DNA of 64,000 bases from Bog-532 sp963742875 (GTDB lineage: Bacteria; Actinomycetota; Actinomycetes; Streptosporangiales; Streptosporangiaceae). The position numbers and the translations under genes are program-made. The stretch spans positions 1,116,001 through 1,180,000 of the forward strand of contig CAVUNO010000017.1 of NCBI GenBank assembly GCA_963742875.1, in the 5' to 3' direction. Below the pieces are notes generated by a model. The model saw nothing but the letters and a program-made list of their open reading frames with translations, did not search any database and was not told where the DNA came from. The stretch's first letter is position 1; each line of letters begins with the position of its first letter. This document shows, in pieces, positions 52,624 through 61,284 of this stretch.

Positions 52624-52974
52624 CTATAGATCGGGGTAGTCGGAGTGCTGGCGGGATTCGCGGAGGTTGTCGCGGCGGCGTTCGCGGAGCCGGTCACCCA
52701 AAACGGACCAGTAGAAGCGGTGCACGGTGGTGGCGCCGAGGCGGCGGGTACGGCCGGTGCCGCCGCAGCGTTTGCACAGCCCGAACCGGCGGCCGGTACT
52801 GCCCCCGTTGACCCGCGCGCCACCGCAGCGGGCGCAGGGCCGGAACGGCCACACATACAGCGAGAGCAGGTAGCAGGCGGCCACGGCGAAGCCGACCAGG
52901 ATGAGGCTCAGCGGGTCGGCCCCGTGCCCGGCCGCATGGGCCGCGGCGGCGATGGCGCTGGTCATGGCGGTCAC
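52624..52974 (-). CDS. membrane-anchored zinc-ribbon protein
   Basis: 116 residues: a TM segment (LSLILVGFAVAACYLLSLYV) then RPCARCGGARVNGG..FGLCKRCGGTG, two CxxC pairs like DnaJ-type zinc ribbons. The GTG start overlaps the preceding stop (GTGA). A related copy lies on the plus strand at 59405. Confidence 0.7.
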   Translation of the reverse strand: MTAMTSAIAAAAHAAGHGADPLSLILVGFAVAACYLLSLYVWPFRPCARCGGARVNGGSTGRRFGLCKRCGGTGRTRRLGATTVHRFYWSVLGDRLRERRRDNLRESRQHSDYPDL

Positions 52975-53252
52975 CCGCTCCCGTGGAGCAGCGGGCAGGC
53001 GGCGATGCCGTCGGGGAATCCGCGCTCATAGCCGTCCCGGTGGCCCGCGTCGTAGCCTTCGACATAGCCGGTGGCATGTCCCTTGGCGTGGCCGTCGTCG
53101 TGGCCGTGGGCGCGGCCTTCGCGGTAGACGCGGCAGGCGAACCGGTCGCAGTCCTGGGCGGCGCGGCCCCGGGCGGGCTGGCTGTCGTAGTAGCACTGCC
53201 GGTAGTCGTGGGTATCGGCCTGCTTCGGGTTGGCCCGGCCAGTCGCCGTCAC
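52971..53252 (-). CDS. hypothetical protein with glycine-periodic tail
   Basis: 93 residues. Four Cys/Tyr-rich turns near the start (DYRQCYYDSQPA, DRFACRVYREG) are followed by a four-residue periodic tract in which Gly recurs with His/Tyr (GHDDGHAKGHATGYVEGYDAG). GTG start coupled to the previous gene. Function unknown. Confidence 0.6.
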   Translation of the reverse strand: MTATGRANPKQADTHDYRQCYYDSQPARGRAAQDCDRFACRVYREGRAHGHDDGHAKGHATGYVEGYDAGHRDGYERGFPDGIAACPLLHGSG

Positions 53253-53470
53253 CGGGCCACCGCCGCGGTGGTGTAGCGGCAGCACCGGGGGCGCCGCCGG
53301 GCGGTCTCTAGGAGCCGCGCCGCGGCGGCCGGGCGGCCAGGCACCGCTACGCCGTAACATCCCTGGTCAGCGTGTAGCGCCAGGCGGGCGGTGTAGCGGC
53401 CTGCTGGCGTTTGCGCAGGCCGGGGCGTGTAGCGGTGCCGCAACGGGCGCCGGGGGGTAGCGCTACGCAT
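53249..53470 (-). CDS. small hypothetical protein coupled to the translocase
   Basis: 73 residues, Arg/Pro-rich, with three RYT motifs (HRYTPRPA, GRYTARLAL, CRYTTAAVAR). The ATG overlaps the translocase end and its TGA overlaps the next GTG, so coupling supports it as a real gene. No family recognised. Confidence 0.5.
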   Translation of the reverse strand: MRSATPRRPLRHRYTPRPAQTPAGRYTARLALHADQGCYGVAVPGRPAAAARLLETARRRPRCCRYTTAAVAR

Positions 53471-55215
53471 CGCTGTCCTCCCGCTCGTCGGCGGCGGCCT
53501 GGACGGCTTCGCGGTAGCAGCCCTTGCGCGGCCCGCGGCCGGGCTCGCGGACGTTCCGCACGTCGACGTCCAGGGCGCGGAGCTGGCTGGCTACGGCCTC
53601 CTGGGTGATGTCGGCGTAGACGGCGGGCAGGTGCTCGCGCAGCCGGGCGGCGATCGTCTCGCACCACAGCGCGCGGGCGCCGCCGAAGACGGTCAGCACG
53701 TCGGCGGCGAAGCTGCGCGCCTCCTCGGCCGGTGCCTCACCGAGCGCGTACCCCGACAGCACCCCGGCGGCCTCGCGCATGGCGAGGGCGCGGGCGGCGA
53801 TCCGCGCCGTGTCGTTCAGGTCCAGGTAGTAGGTGCGGACGGCCTGCGGGTCACCCTCACCCTTGAACCAGCCGAGCCCGGCGTCGATCTTCGGCCGGAA
53901 CTCGCTCGCCCGGTACCCGGCCCGGTAGGAGCCGGTGCCCAGGATCATGTCGTTAGATACCTGGTCAGGGACCTTCAGGCAGAACCGGACGGTGGCCAGG
54001 TCACGGGACTTGGGCGGCAGCGCGTCGCCGTCGGGCCGCTGGGTGGACAAGATGAGGAAGATGCCCAGCTTGCGGCCCAGCCGTTCCACATAGGCCAGGC
54101 CCTCAGCGATCTGCGGCCCGTACTTGGGGTGCATGATCGCGTTCTGGATCTCATCGAAGGTGGCGGCGATCGGCCGCAGCCGCAGCTTGCGCTGGCTGGC
54201 CAGGTCCCGGGTGAGCTTGCCGTCCGGGCGGACCTCGCGCGGCAGCGACTTCAGGGCCGCGGCGCGCCGGTCCACCTCAGTGCACAGCATCTTCACCGAT
54301 TGGGCGACGTAGGCGATGGCCTCGTCATCCAGGCCGGAGACGTACCGGTGGCAGACTTGCGCGAGCGGCTCCAGGTCACCGGCACCGGCCAGCTCGTGAA
54401 TCCACAAGTCACACACCACATCGAGGGCGGCGCCGCAGTTCAGGACGCGGACGGTGGTGGTCTTGCCCTGCCCGGGGGCGGCGCCGATCACCCAGTTGGT
54501 TTCGAACAGCGGCGCCCCGACGGCCAGCCCGCGCGGGCTGGCCGCGAACGGCACCTGCCCGAACACGTCGGCGGTCCCGGTCTTGAGCAGCGGGTAGGGG
54601 GCGGGCTTGGTCTTGGACAGGTCGTGGCGGCCGATCCACAGGTACAGCCGCCCGGCGTGCTCGGACGGGACCGCTTCGGGCCAGGTCGCTGAGTGCGGGC
54701 GCCGCAAACCAGAGGCCAGCGCCTCGCGGCGCTTGATGATGTCGGAGGCGGTGACCACCGTGCGGCAGGTCGAGCTCGGTGCCCCACCCGTCGCCGTCGC
54801 GGTGCACGTCGGACACGAAGGCCAGCCCCGGGCCGTCCTTGATCACGGCGTTGATCGCGGAGATCCCGATCGAGCCGAGCGCCCGGGTGATCACCTCCGG
54901 GGTCGGGGGCTGGTAGGCGGTGGGGATGATGGCGGCGCGGATGATCGGCTGGCCTTCCGGGGCGCCGTGCCGGGCCAGCACCCGCACCGTGATGGCGGCC
55001 ACAGCGAGCCAGCCCCACCAGGGCAGGAACCGGACCATGACCAGCAGCAGCACCAGGGCACCCACGACGCTGGCGGCGAGGATCTGGCCGCGGGTGCCGC
55101 GGGTTTTCTTGCCCTCACGGTGAGCGTTCATCGCGTCGTGGTGCCCCGGCCGCCCGGCGGCGACGGCCATCGATTCGAGCAGCCACCCGTCGGTCCAGTG
55201 CCACCAGGCCAGCAC
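53463..55215 (-). pseudogene. FtsK/TraB-type DNA translocase, frameshifted
   Basis: The N-terminal part has two TM segments (ILAASVVGALVLLLVMVRFL) and an alpha-like domain (PEVITRALGSIGISAINAVI). After GWGTELDLPHG one extra base at about 54757-54760 shifts the frame; the continuation VTASDIIKRREALASGLRRP reads to 53463. The motor part has Walker A IGAAPGQGKTTTVR, Walker B IAATFDEIQNA and STQRPDG. Such proteins move double-stranded plasmid DNA between mycelia. The start may be GTG 55215 or ATG 55131. Either a real lesion, programmed frameshift or assembly error. Confidence 0.75.
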
Positions 55216-55345
55216 CCGCCCGGTGAGGCGGCCGACGCGTGACGCCTGTGACGCTTGCCCGTTTTCCCTGCCCAGATGCGGTTTTCGAATGCGCGGTGCG
55301 TGACGGTCACCCTCCTGGTGGCCCTCCGGGCGTCATAATCGCCCC

Positions 55346-55726
55346 GTGAGCACCTCGGCCGAGCGAATGCGCCGCCTGCGCGAGCGGAGGGCCGCCGCGC
55401 TGATCCCCGTGGACGGCCCGTGCCCGCTTCCCCAGGCCGACCAGCTCACCACGGCCGTCGCCGAGACGCTTGATGCCCTGAAGCTCAGCGAGCGGGACGC
55501 CGCGGCGGCGCAGTTGGCCCGCCGGTACGCCACGGTGATCGACCAGGCCGCGGACCCGGCGTACGCGCTCCGGTGGATCGGCCCGCTGCTCCTGCGGGCG
55601 CTTGGCGAGCTGCACGCGACCCCGGCGGCCCGGCCGGCCGGGAAACCGGAGCGGACCACGCCGAACCGGATAGCGCGGCTGCGGGCTGAGCACCTGGCCG
55701 TGAAGCGGAAGCTCGGCCGGATGTAG
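55346..55726 (+). CDS. hypothetical DNA-packaging or mobile-element protein
   Basis: 126 residues, helical. MSTSAERMRRLRERRAAALI then ERDAAAAQLARRYATVIDQA and YALRWIGPLLLRALGELHAT. The layout resembles terminase small-subunit-like proteins from actinomycete prophages, but the assignment is by eye. Divergent from the translocase gene; the 130-bp gap should hold both promoters. Confidence 0.55.
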   Translation: MSTSAERMRRLRERRAAALIPVDGPCPLPQADQLTTAVAETLDALKLSERDAAAAQLARRYATVIDQAADPAYALRWIGPLLLRALGELHATPAARPAGKPERTTPNRIARLRAEHLAVKRKLGRM

Positions 55727-55838
55727 CCGGGACCTTCGCCTCTGCTGTCAGCCGGACACAGCCGCATGATGGGCTGACCGCGGCGGGCGATGGCCTGGCC
55801 GGGTGGCTGGCCCGCCACAGCGGGAAAGGGGACCGGCC

Positions 55839-56270
55839 ATGAGCAGCACCAGAGATACATACGAACAGGCCATCCAGCTGTACAACGCCGGAGACCTGGA
55901 GGGCCTCGCCAATCTCTACACCGAGGATGCGAAGCTGGTAAATCCTAGCGGCACCGCCCAGGGCCGTGCCGCCATCCGCGAGCAATGGAGCCGCGACAAG
56001 GCCGCCTGCCCGGACTGCACCGTGAACATAGATATGATCGTCGAGCAGGGCGACACCATTGCGAGCGAGTTCACCTGGGTCGCTACGCACACGGGTCCGG
56101 TCGTCATGCCGGACGGCACTGAGAGGCCCCCCACCGGCAAGCGGGTCGAGATCAAGGGCATGGAGCTCTTGCATGTGCGTGACGGGAAGGCAGCCGTGCA
56201 CCACGGGTACTGGGACAACATGGCTGTCGCCGGGCAGCTCGGTCTTCTGCCGGGGGAGGCAGGCACCTGA
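55839..56270 (+). CDS. SnoaL-like (NTF2-fold) protein
   Basis: 143 residues from ATG 55839. YEQAIQLYNAGDLEGLANLY, VNPSGTAQGRAAIREQWSRD, and GMELLHVRDGKAAVHHGYWD, the pattern of ester-cyclase/SnoaL-like nuclear transport factor 2 proteins. Small-molecule isomerase or binding role unknown. A broken duplicate with its upstream DNA lies at 58.8-59.2 kb. Confidence 0.82.
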   Translation: MSSTRDTYEQAIQLYNAGDLEGLANLYTEDAKLVNPSGTAQGRAAIREQWSRDKAACPDCTVNIDMIVEQGDTIASEFTWVATHTGPVVMPDGTERPPTGKRVEIKGMELLHVRDGKAAVHHGYWDNMAVAGQLGLLPGEAGT

Positions 56271-56358
56271 CCCGGCTAGCCCCCGGAAATCTTCCTGTAG
56301 CTCGCGCATCAGAGCGGAGATCTTCCTGTCTTGACGCTGATCACCGTTACGCTGGACG

Positions 56359-56832
56359 GTGAGCGCCTGCGGCCACGCCTCGTGTGAGGGCCCGGCGGCA
56401 CGGCGCGTGCAGATCGACCGCGTCTGTGCCGCCGAGGAGGGCGAATTGGCCAGGCGATACCTGAATCCCCGCACCGCGAGGGCCACATTCCGCGTGCCGC
56501 TTGACCTGGCGCCGGAGGCCCGGCTGGCACTCGCGGAGCTGCTGTCGGAGACGGCGGCGCGGACCCGCGGCGGCGCCCCGCTCGCGTCTGCCCGCCCCGT
56601 GATCGGCGTGCTGGCGGCCCTGGCCAGCTCGGCCGCCGGGACCGGCCCGCTCGAGGCGCCCGCGGACCTGGACGAGGGCCAGGCACATTCGCTGTGGGAA
56701 TGCCTGAAGACGGCGGGGCAGCGGGCGGCTGATGAGGCTCACCCGGCGGCGCACCTGCTGCCGGTGATCCAGGTGGCGTGGGAGCGGCACGCGGGATGGA
56801 AGCCGCGCCCGTTGCCATCGGGGCGGTGGTGA
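56359..56832 (+). CDS. hypothetical protein (157 aa)
   Basis: Helical, Ala/Leu-rich; FRVPLDLAPEARLALAELLS and LDEGQAHSLWECLKTAGQRA, with PRPLPSGRW at the C-terminus. GTG start. The stop overlaps the next start (GTGA), so it forms an operon with it. Family not recognised. Confidence 0.55.
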   Translation: MSACGHASCEGPAARRVQIDRVCAAEEGELARRYLNPRTARATFRVPLDLAPEARLALAELLSETAARTRGGAPLASARPVIGVLAALASSAAGTGPLEAPADLDEGQAHSLWECLKTAGQRAADEAHPAAHLLPVIQVAWERHAGWKPRPLPSGRW

Positions 56833-57098
56833 GCATGCCGGACAGGGACCCGCTTGACGCGCTTGTGGACGCCGTCCATCGTGCTCATGACCCGATCGAG
56901 CGCCTCGCGTCGGCCGTCTCCGCTGCCTTCGCGGATGCGGCTGCGCGGGACGGGGCGAACCGGGAGCTGCACATGCAGCTCATGGACGGGGTTGCGCAGG
57001 GCCGGGCGCTCCGGGCCCGGATGGAGGCCAGGTACGACGTCCCGGGGCTGTTCGACCGGATGCAGGCCCGCGGCGGCATGTCGGCCCTCTGGTGCTAG
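56829..57098 (+). CDS. hypothetical helical protein (89 aa)
   Basis: VSMPDRDPLDALVDAVHRAH, then ERLASAVSAAFADAAARDGA and GLFDRMQARGGMSAL. GTG 56829 overlaps the previous stop; ATG 56835 is an alternative. Coiled-coil-like helices, unknown function. Confidence 0.55.
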   Translation: MSMPDRDPLDALVDAVHRAHDPIERLASAVSAAFADAAARDGANRELHMQLMDGVAQGRALRARMEARYDVPGLFDRMQARGGMSALWC

Positions 57099-57277
57099 AC
57101 GTCATGTGATGGGGCCCCGCGGCATGGCGGTCCTGCAAGCGCCACGCCGCGGGGCCCGGGCGGGCGGCAAGCTCCCACGGCACCGATCCTGCCCGGCCCG
57201 GCGCCGCGGGTCCACATAGATGACGGCGGGGGAAGAATCCCCTGGCGGGCCGCCGTCTTCGTAATCCGGGGCGCCGG

Positions 57278-57523
57278 TCAGCTGCCGCCGGGCACCACCT
57301 GCAGGTGCTGTGGCCGCCTGGCCGCCGGCTGTTCGGGCGGGACGCCGTAGAGCGCGTCTTCCCAGCCGGCTTCGTAGAAGACGCCAGCATCCCTGATCGC
57401 GCTGCGCCAGCGCCGACGCCAGCGCGGGCAGTCACACAGCCCGCAGTCAGTCCCGGCCCGGTAATGCTCATGCGCGGCCTTATTGTGGCCGCAACTGCAG
57501 GTGATCACGTGCTGGTGCCGCAT
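57278..57523 (-). CDS. Cys-rich hypothetical protein, fused in frame to transposase remnant
   Basis: 81 residues from an internal ATG at 57523. MRHQHVITCSCGHNKAAHEH and CGLCDCPRWRRRW suggest a metal-binding knuckle; then FYEAGWEDALYGV, a motif shared with the FYDAGREDE small proteins at 58.0 and 58.6 kb. The open frame continues upstream into the IS630 tail, so its own start is uncertain. Confidence 0.5.
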   Translation of the reverse strand: MRHQHVITCSCGHNKAAHEHYRAGTDCGLCDCPRWRRRWRSAIRDAGVFYEAGWEDALYGVPPEQPAARRPQHLQVVPGGS

Positions 57524-57534
57524 CAGGCTACGTT

Positions 57535-57700
57535 TGTCCCGGCCGACGATGCGGCGGAGCCGTTCATCGTGGGCGTGGTTGTTGCGCCAGATGATGTACG
57601 GGCGGATCATGCTGGCCTGCTCCTTGTGACTGGCGTGGCTGGTGCCGTCGAGCGCGAAATAGCGCAGCGCGGTGAACTGGGCTTCGATGCGGTTAAGCAA
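57535..57700 (-). pseudogene. IS630-family transposase C-terminal remnant
   Basis: LNRIEAQFTALRYFALDGTS then EEQ-like KEQASMIRPYIIWRNNHAHD and ERLRRIV, the conserved end of actinobacterial IS630 transposases. The DDE catalytic part is missing upstream. The usual stop is lost, and the frame runs on into the Cys-rich ORF. Confidence 0.7.
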
Positions 57701-57989
57701 AGGAATGGCCCGGTGTATAGGCGATCTCGACGTTGTTCGCCTTCGCTCAGGTCCCGGCCCGGACGCCTTTGGCCGTGGTCAGGGACCTTCGTCCCTACCA
57801 GGCGGAAGACTGGGGCGGGCTCAATAGGGTCAGCGGCCCGTGGCTGAGGGGGCCACGGGCCTTGGCGGACAACTTGGGGGGGAGAGTTTCCGCCCACTCG
57901 ATTGGACGTGTCCACCGCGTCGGCGGTTCCGGCCTGACCGGCGCGATCCGTCTTTTGAACCGAACCGGCTTCGCGCCGCGGATGATTGG

Positions 57990-58209
57990 CCGCGGCGGTC
58001 CGTGAGGGGAGACCAACCATGAGCCCGTTCGTCGTTCATGGGCTTGATGTCTTGCCAACGGCCCGGTAGCGGCCACGCCGGCCGGGCGTTGGCGTAGTGC
58101 GTCTTCCCGGCCGACGTCGTAGAAGATCCCGATAACCCGGAACATCGCGTCGGTGGTGCTCGCGTAGGTCGTCGACCTCGGCGCGCAGTGCCTCAAGTTC
58201 GGCGGTCAC
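57990..58209 (-). pseudogene. broken copy of the FYDAGREDE small protein
   Basis: VTAELEALRAEVDDLREH from GTG 58209, then one extra C shifts the frame. The continuation TDAMFRVIGIFYDVGREDAL is in another frame. Paralogue of the intact gene at 58601-58777. Confidence 0.6.
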
Positions 58210-58354
58210 TGTCGGCCTGCCTGCGGCCGATCTGCTTGCCGATCTTCACGCCGAGCCAGTAGGCGCCGCGGACCGGCCGTAATGCCCACCTCAGGTACGC
58301 GCCGCCCGCGAGGACGGCCACGGCGACGGCTGCGATGATCTCGATTGTCGTCAT
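58193..58354 (-). CDS. small membrane protein (53 aa)
   Basis: MTTIEIIAAVAVAVLAGGAY is one TM helix, then WLGVKIGKQIGRRQADS. ATG 58354 with AGGA upstream. It overlaps the broken coiled-coil gene. Spd-like in size and layout; function unknown. Confidence 0.5.
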   Translation of the reverse strand: MTTIEIIAAVAVAVLAGGAYLRWALRPVRGAYWLGVKIGKQIGRRQADSDRRT

Positions 58355-58407
58355 TGAGTCGTGTGATCCTGTCGCGGGAAAGGGTGCCTATGGGGTGTGT
58401 GCCCGGT

Positions 58408-58510
58408 TTACTGCCGTTCCAAGCGGTGTCCCACGCGCCAGCCACCAGGCAGCCGGACAGACCCGTACCAGCCGTGGCCGAGGCTGTAGTGTGGCCAGTT
58501 CGCCTCCTGC
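58408..58510 (-). pseudogene. partial copy of the GPFGxRIGHRL family
   Basis: EANWPHYSLGHGWYGSVRLP then GGWRVGHRLERQ and stop. This matches the end of the 61-aa protein at 52380. The hydrophobic start is not in the same frame. Confidence 0.45.
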
Positions 58511-58600
58511 AGCGGTGCGGCGCAGGACCTTGGATGAGACAGCGAACAGCCCCGCCGCCCGTTGCAGAGCGGCGGGCTGTCCTGGCAGCGGTCAGGCCGG

Positions 58601-58777
58601 TCATCGCGCAACCGTGAGCTGGCCGCGCTGCCGCGGCTCCGCCCATGGCCGGTGCTCGCGGCGTTCATCCTCCCGGCCGGCGTCGTAGAAGATCCCGATA
58701 ATCCGGAACATCGCGTTGGTGTGCTCGCGGAGGTCGTTGACCTCGGCGCGCAGCGCCTCCAGCTCGGCCGCGGTCAC
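58601..58777 (-). CDS. small coiled-coil protein (58 aa)
   Basis: VTAAELEALRAEVNDLREHT forms a heptad coiled coil, then AMFRIIGIFYDAGREDERRE. GTG 58777. Intact member of a family with a frameshifted copy at 57990-58209. Function unknown; typical of actinomycete mobile DNA. Confidence 0.55.
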   Translation of the reverse strand: MTAAELEALRAEVNDLREHTNAMFRIIGIFYDAGREDERREHRPWAEPRQRGQLTVAR

Positions 58778-58898
58778 CGGCGCTGGGACCTTCGCCTCTA
58801 TCGTCGGCCGGGTACAGCCGCACGGTGAAAGTAACCAGGGCGGGCGATGGGCCTGGCTGAGTGGGCTGGCCCGCCACGGAGGAAGAGGGGGACTGGCT

Positions 58899-59200
58899 GT
58901 GAGCAACACCAGAGAGGCATACGAACGGGTCCTCCAGTTGTACAACGCTGGAGACAATGAGGGCCTCGCCAATCTCTACGCCGAGGATGCGGTGCTGGGT
59001 TCACCTGGGCCGCTACGCACGCGGGTCCGCTTGTCCTGCCGGACGGCACTGAGGTGCCACCGACCGGCAAGCGGGTCGAGGCCAAAGGCATGGAGCTGGT
59101 GCAAGTGCGCGGCGGGAAGGCAGCCGTGCAGCGCATGTACTGGGACAACATGGCTGTCGCCCGGCAGCTCGGTCTTCTGCCGGAGAGTGCAAGCACCTGA
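58899..59200 (+). pseudogene. duplicated SnoaL-like gene with internal deletion
   Basis: MSNTREAYERVLQLYNAGDN then LANLYAEDAVL as in the gene at 55839. About 115 bp are then missing, and the frame is shifted: FTWVATHAGPL-like sequence, GTEVPPTGKRVEAKGMELVQ and MYWDNMAVARQLGLLPES follow in another frame, to a stop at 59200. About 140 bp upstream are also similar to the intact copy, so it arose by segment duplication. Confidence 0.75.
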
Positions 59201-59289
59201 TCCCGGTATCTCCGGCGCCACGACGCGCAGATAGGTACCGGCAGGCCCCGGAATCGCTCGGAATAACGGGCGCTTTGACGCACGGGCTA

Positions 59290-59365
59290 CAGCCCGGTGG
59301 CCGATGCGGGTGCCGAACGGGCCCGGTATCGAGATCTACGGGCCGCGGACCGACGACCAGCAGAG
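59290..59365 (-). pseudogene. fragment of the GPFGxRIGHRL family with nonsense codon
   Basis: Reads ANLCWSSVRGP, a TAG, then ISIPGPFGTRIGHR, very close to the intact gene at 52380 (LCWSSARGPWISIPGPFG). The Trp codon has become a stop. Confidence 0.6.
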
Positions 59366-59404
59366 GTTGGCAGATTGAAATTAGCGAGGTGACGGCATGG
59401 GTTT

Positions 59405-59641
59405 TTGATCGTGCTGCTCGTCCTACTGAGCGCCGGGTACTTGATATCGCTGCGGCTGCACCCGTTCCGCCGGTGCCCCACGTGCGGAGGCACCGGGCGG
59501 CACAGCGGCGCCTTTTACACATACTCACACCGCCGGTGCCGCCGGTGTGGCGGCGGCAGCCGCCAGTATCGCAGTGGCGTGCTGTTGGGGCTGGGTGGTG
59601 AACGGGAAAATCTGCCCGGGAGAGGGCGTGGCCGCTCCTGA
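59405..59641 (+). CDS. second zinc-ribbon membrane protein
   Basis: MIVLLVLLSAGYLISLRLHP then FRRCPTCGGTGRHSG and HRRCRRCGGGSRQ. Paralogue of 52624-52974 but on the opposite strand and shorter. TTG start with no good ribosome site; an ATG at 59397 is out of frame, so it may be damaged. Confidence 0.5.
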   Translation: MIVLLVLLSAGYLISLRLHPFRRCPTCGGTGRHSGAFYTYSHRRCRRCGGGSRQYRSGVLLGLGGERENLPGRGRGRS

Positions 59642-59644
59642 TTT

Positions 59645-59845
59645 GCCGGGGTACTTTCCGAGCTTGTGGCCCACGCGGAAGCCGCCAGGCAGCGGGATCG
59701 ACACGTAGGGGCGGCAGCTCCGCGAGTTCCAGTAGACCGAGGTGCCGCGCTCACCGCGGCGGCGGGCGCCGCGGTGGCCGAGGTGCAGCACACCGTACAC
59801 GACCGCGGCGGGCGATGACGAGCGCTTCGATCAGGATGTTCTCCT
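59645..59845 (-). pseudogene. frameshifted copy of the GPFGxRIGHRL family
   Basis: After a GACAGGAG ribosome site the frame reads ILIEALVIA. One extra C at about 59806-59810 shifts it; VVYGVLHLGHRG then SVYWNSRSCRPYVSIPLPGG and FRVGHKLGK follow. Homologous to the intact 61-aa gene at 52380. Confidence 0.55.
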
Positions 59846-59849
59846 GTCG

Positions 59850-60252
59850 GTGCTGGGTTTGATCTCCTGCGAGTAGCCGGACCGGGATGACGAGATCCAC
59901 CAGCGCCTTTATGGCTCCTGAGTCACCAGCCGCCCAGCGCTGGCGGTTCTCGACGCGGCGTCGGGCGAGGGCCGCACATCACGCGGGGCATCACCGCACG
60001 CCGTAGTCGGCGAAAGCGCGGGTGACGGTTGCGCGGCGGGGTGACCGCGAGTCCCCCACCTGGCCGGTGATCCCGGCCAGGATGGCCGGAATGTCCGATC
60101 ACAGGTCAGTCAATGCGCGGCCGGGCGGCATCGGATGCCCGGTCAGGTGGCTGGTCGGCCGCTACGTTGGCGGTGCTCTCGCGTTCCCGCTGGTAAATGG
60201 CCATAGCCCGGATGCCGCTGGTCTCACGCTAATGCGAGTGACCCGTTGCCAG
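59850..60252. other. no clear gene; possible decayed coding DNA
   Basis: A minus-strand scrap (about 60000-60090) reads DIPAILAGITGQVGDSRSPR before a stop, preceded at once by another stop. It may be a gene end left by deletion. Nothing else recognised. Confidence 0.3.
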
Positions 60253-61284
60253 CTACGCTTCCGGGCGGGCATTCCCGTCAACCGCGCGCGGCGCGGCGGT
60301 GCTGCGCCGGGCATGCGCCAGCCGCCAGGCCAGCAATGCCCCCAGCAGCCCTCCAGCCGCCTCCATGACGATATTGAGCACCGCCGTGTGCCGGCCATGG
60401 AACAGGAATTTCCCGGCTGCCAGCGCCACCGCGAGCGCCGCCGCGGCCAGGGTCGCGGGGACTGGCCGCACGGGTGGGCTTCGAGCCAGGACGATCAGGA
60501 AGCCGAGCGGAATGAACGACAGCATGTCAAGGAAGGCGGTCAGCCACTGCACACGGTCCGCTGGCGGGAAAGGTTCGATATGGTCCGGGAGGTACAGGTA
60601 GCTCGCAGGTATCGACAGCGCGCCCGGGCGGACGTAATCGGCGGTATAGCCCGGTGTGCGCACCTCGGCGAGGCGGACCTGGCCCTGCCACGGGCCGCCC
60701 CCATGGACCTCATCGCCGAGCGCGATCTGCCCCGGGCCCCAGACACCCAGGGAATCGGCTGGGAGGTGCTCGGTCAGCCGGGTCCTGCCATCGAGCTCAA
60801 TGCGGAGGTCGCCGTGTCGCAACATCACATTCACGCTGGTCCACCGCTGCGGATGGAAAACCCTGCTAATGGTGAACGGCGGGCCGCCGTTGGCATCCGA
60901 CCCGGGACGGCGCAGCCACACCAGCAGGTCGGAGTGGTCCTGCCCGATGGCGAAGTCAGTGTGCCCGTAGTCGCTGGCCAGCATCATGATTGCGGCGCGC
61001 TGCTGGAGTGACTGCGGGTTGGCCTTGAGCTGGATCTGGATCACGCCGGATGCGCGCACATCTTGCAGCCAGGCCGGTGTGCCAGACGTGCGCGCGCGGT
61101 TCATCTCGCCGAACCGCAAGGACCCATCCGTGCTTCTGGTTACCTGGTTGCGCACCGTGCGCGGCGGGCTCCAGGCGAACGGGAAGTACGCGATGACGAT
61201 GAGCACCAGGACCATTCCCAGAAGGGCCACACGGCACACCGCCGTGGTGACCGCCGCGCCCCCGTAGACACGCCCTCCGCTCAC
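60253..61284 (-). CDS. VanZ-like membrane protein with LamG-type domain
   Basis: 343 residues from GTG 61284 (ATG 61344 would add 20). TM1 (VALLGMVLVLIVIAYFPFAW), an external concanavalin/LamG-like beta domain (about 55-230; GVIQIQLKANPQSLQQRAAI, WTSVNVMLRHGDLRIELDG), then a VanZ-like C-terminal part with three TM segments (FLDMLSFIPLGFLIVLARS, AALAVALAAGKFLFHGRHTA, NIVMEAAGGLLGALLAWRL). VanZ relatives affect teicoplanin or lipid-II-targeting antibiotics in some bacteria; here the role is unknown. Confidence 0.78.
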   Translation of the reverse strand: MSGGRVYGGAAVTTAVCRVALLGMVLVLIVIAYFPFAWSPPRTVRNQVTRSTDGSLRFGEMNRARTSGTPAWLQDVRASGVIQIQLKANPQSLQQRAAIMMLASDYGHTDFAIGQDHSDLLVWLRRPGSDANGGPPFTISRVFHPQRWTSVNVMLRHGDLRIELDGRTRLTEHLPADSLGVWGPGQIALGDEVHGGGPWQGQVRLAEVRTPGYTADYVRPGALSIPASYLYLPDHIEPFPPADRVQWLTAFLDMLSFIPLGFLIVLARSPPVRPVPATLAAAALAVALAAGKFLFHGRHTAVLNIVMEAAGGLLGALLAWRLAHARRSTAAPRAVDGNARPEA

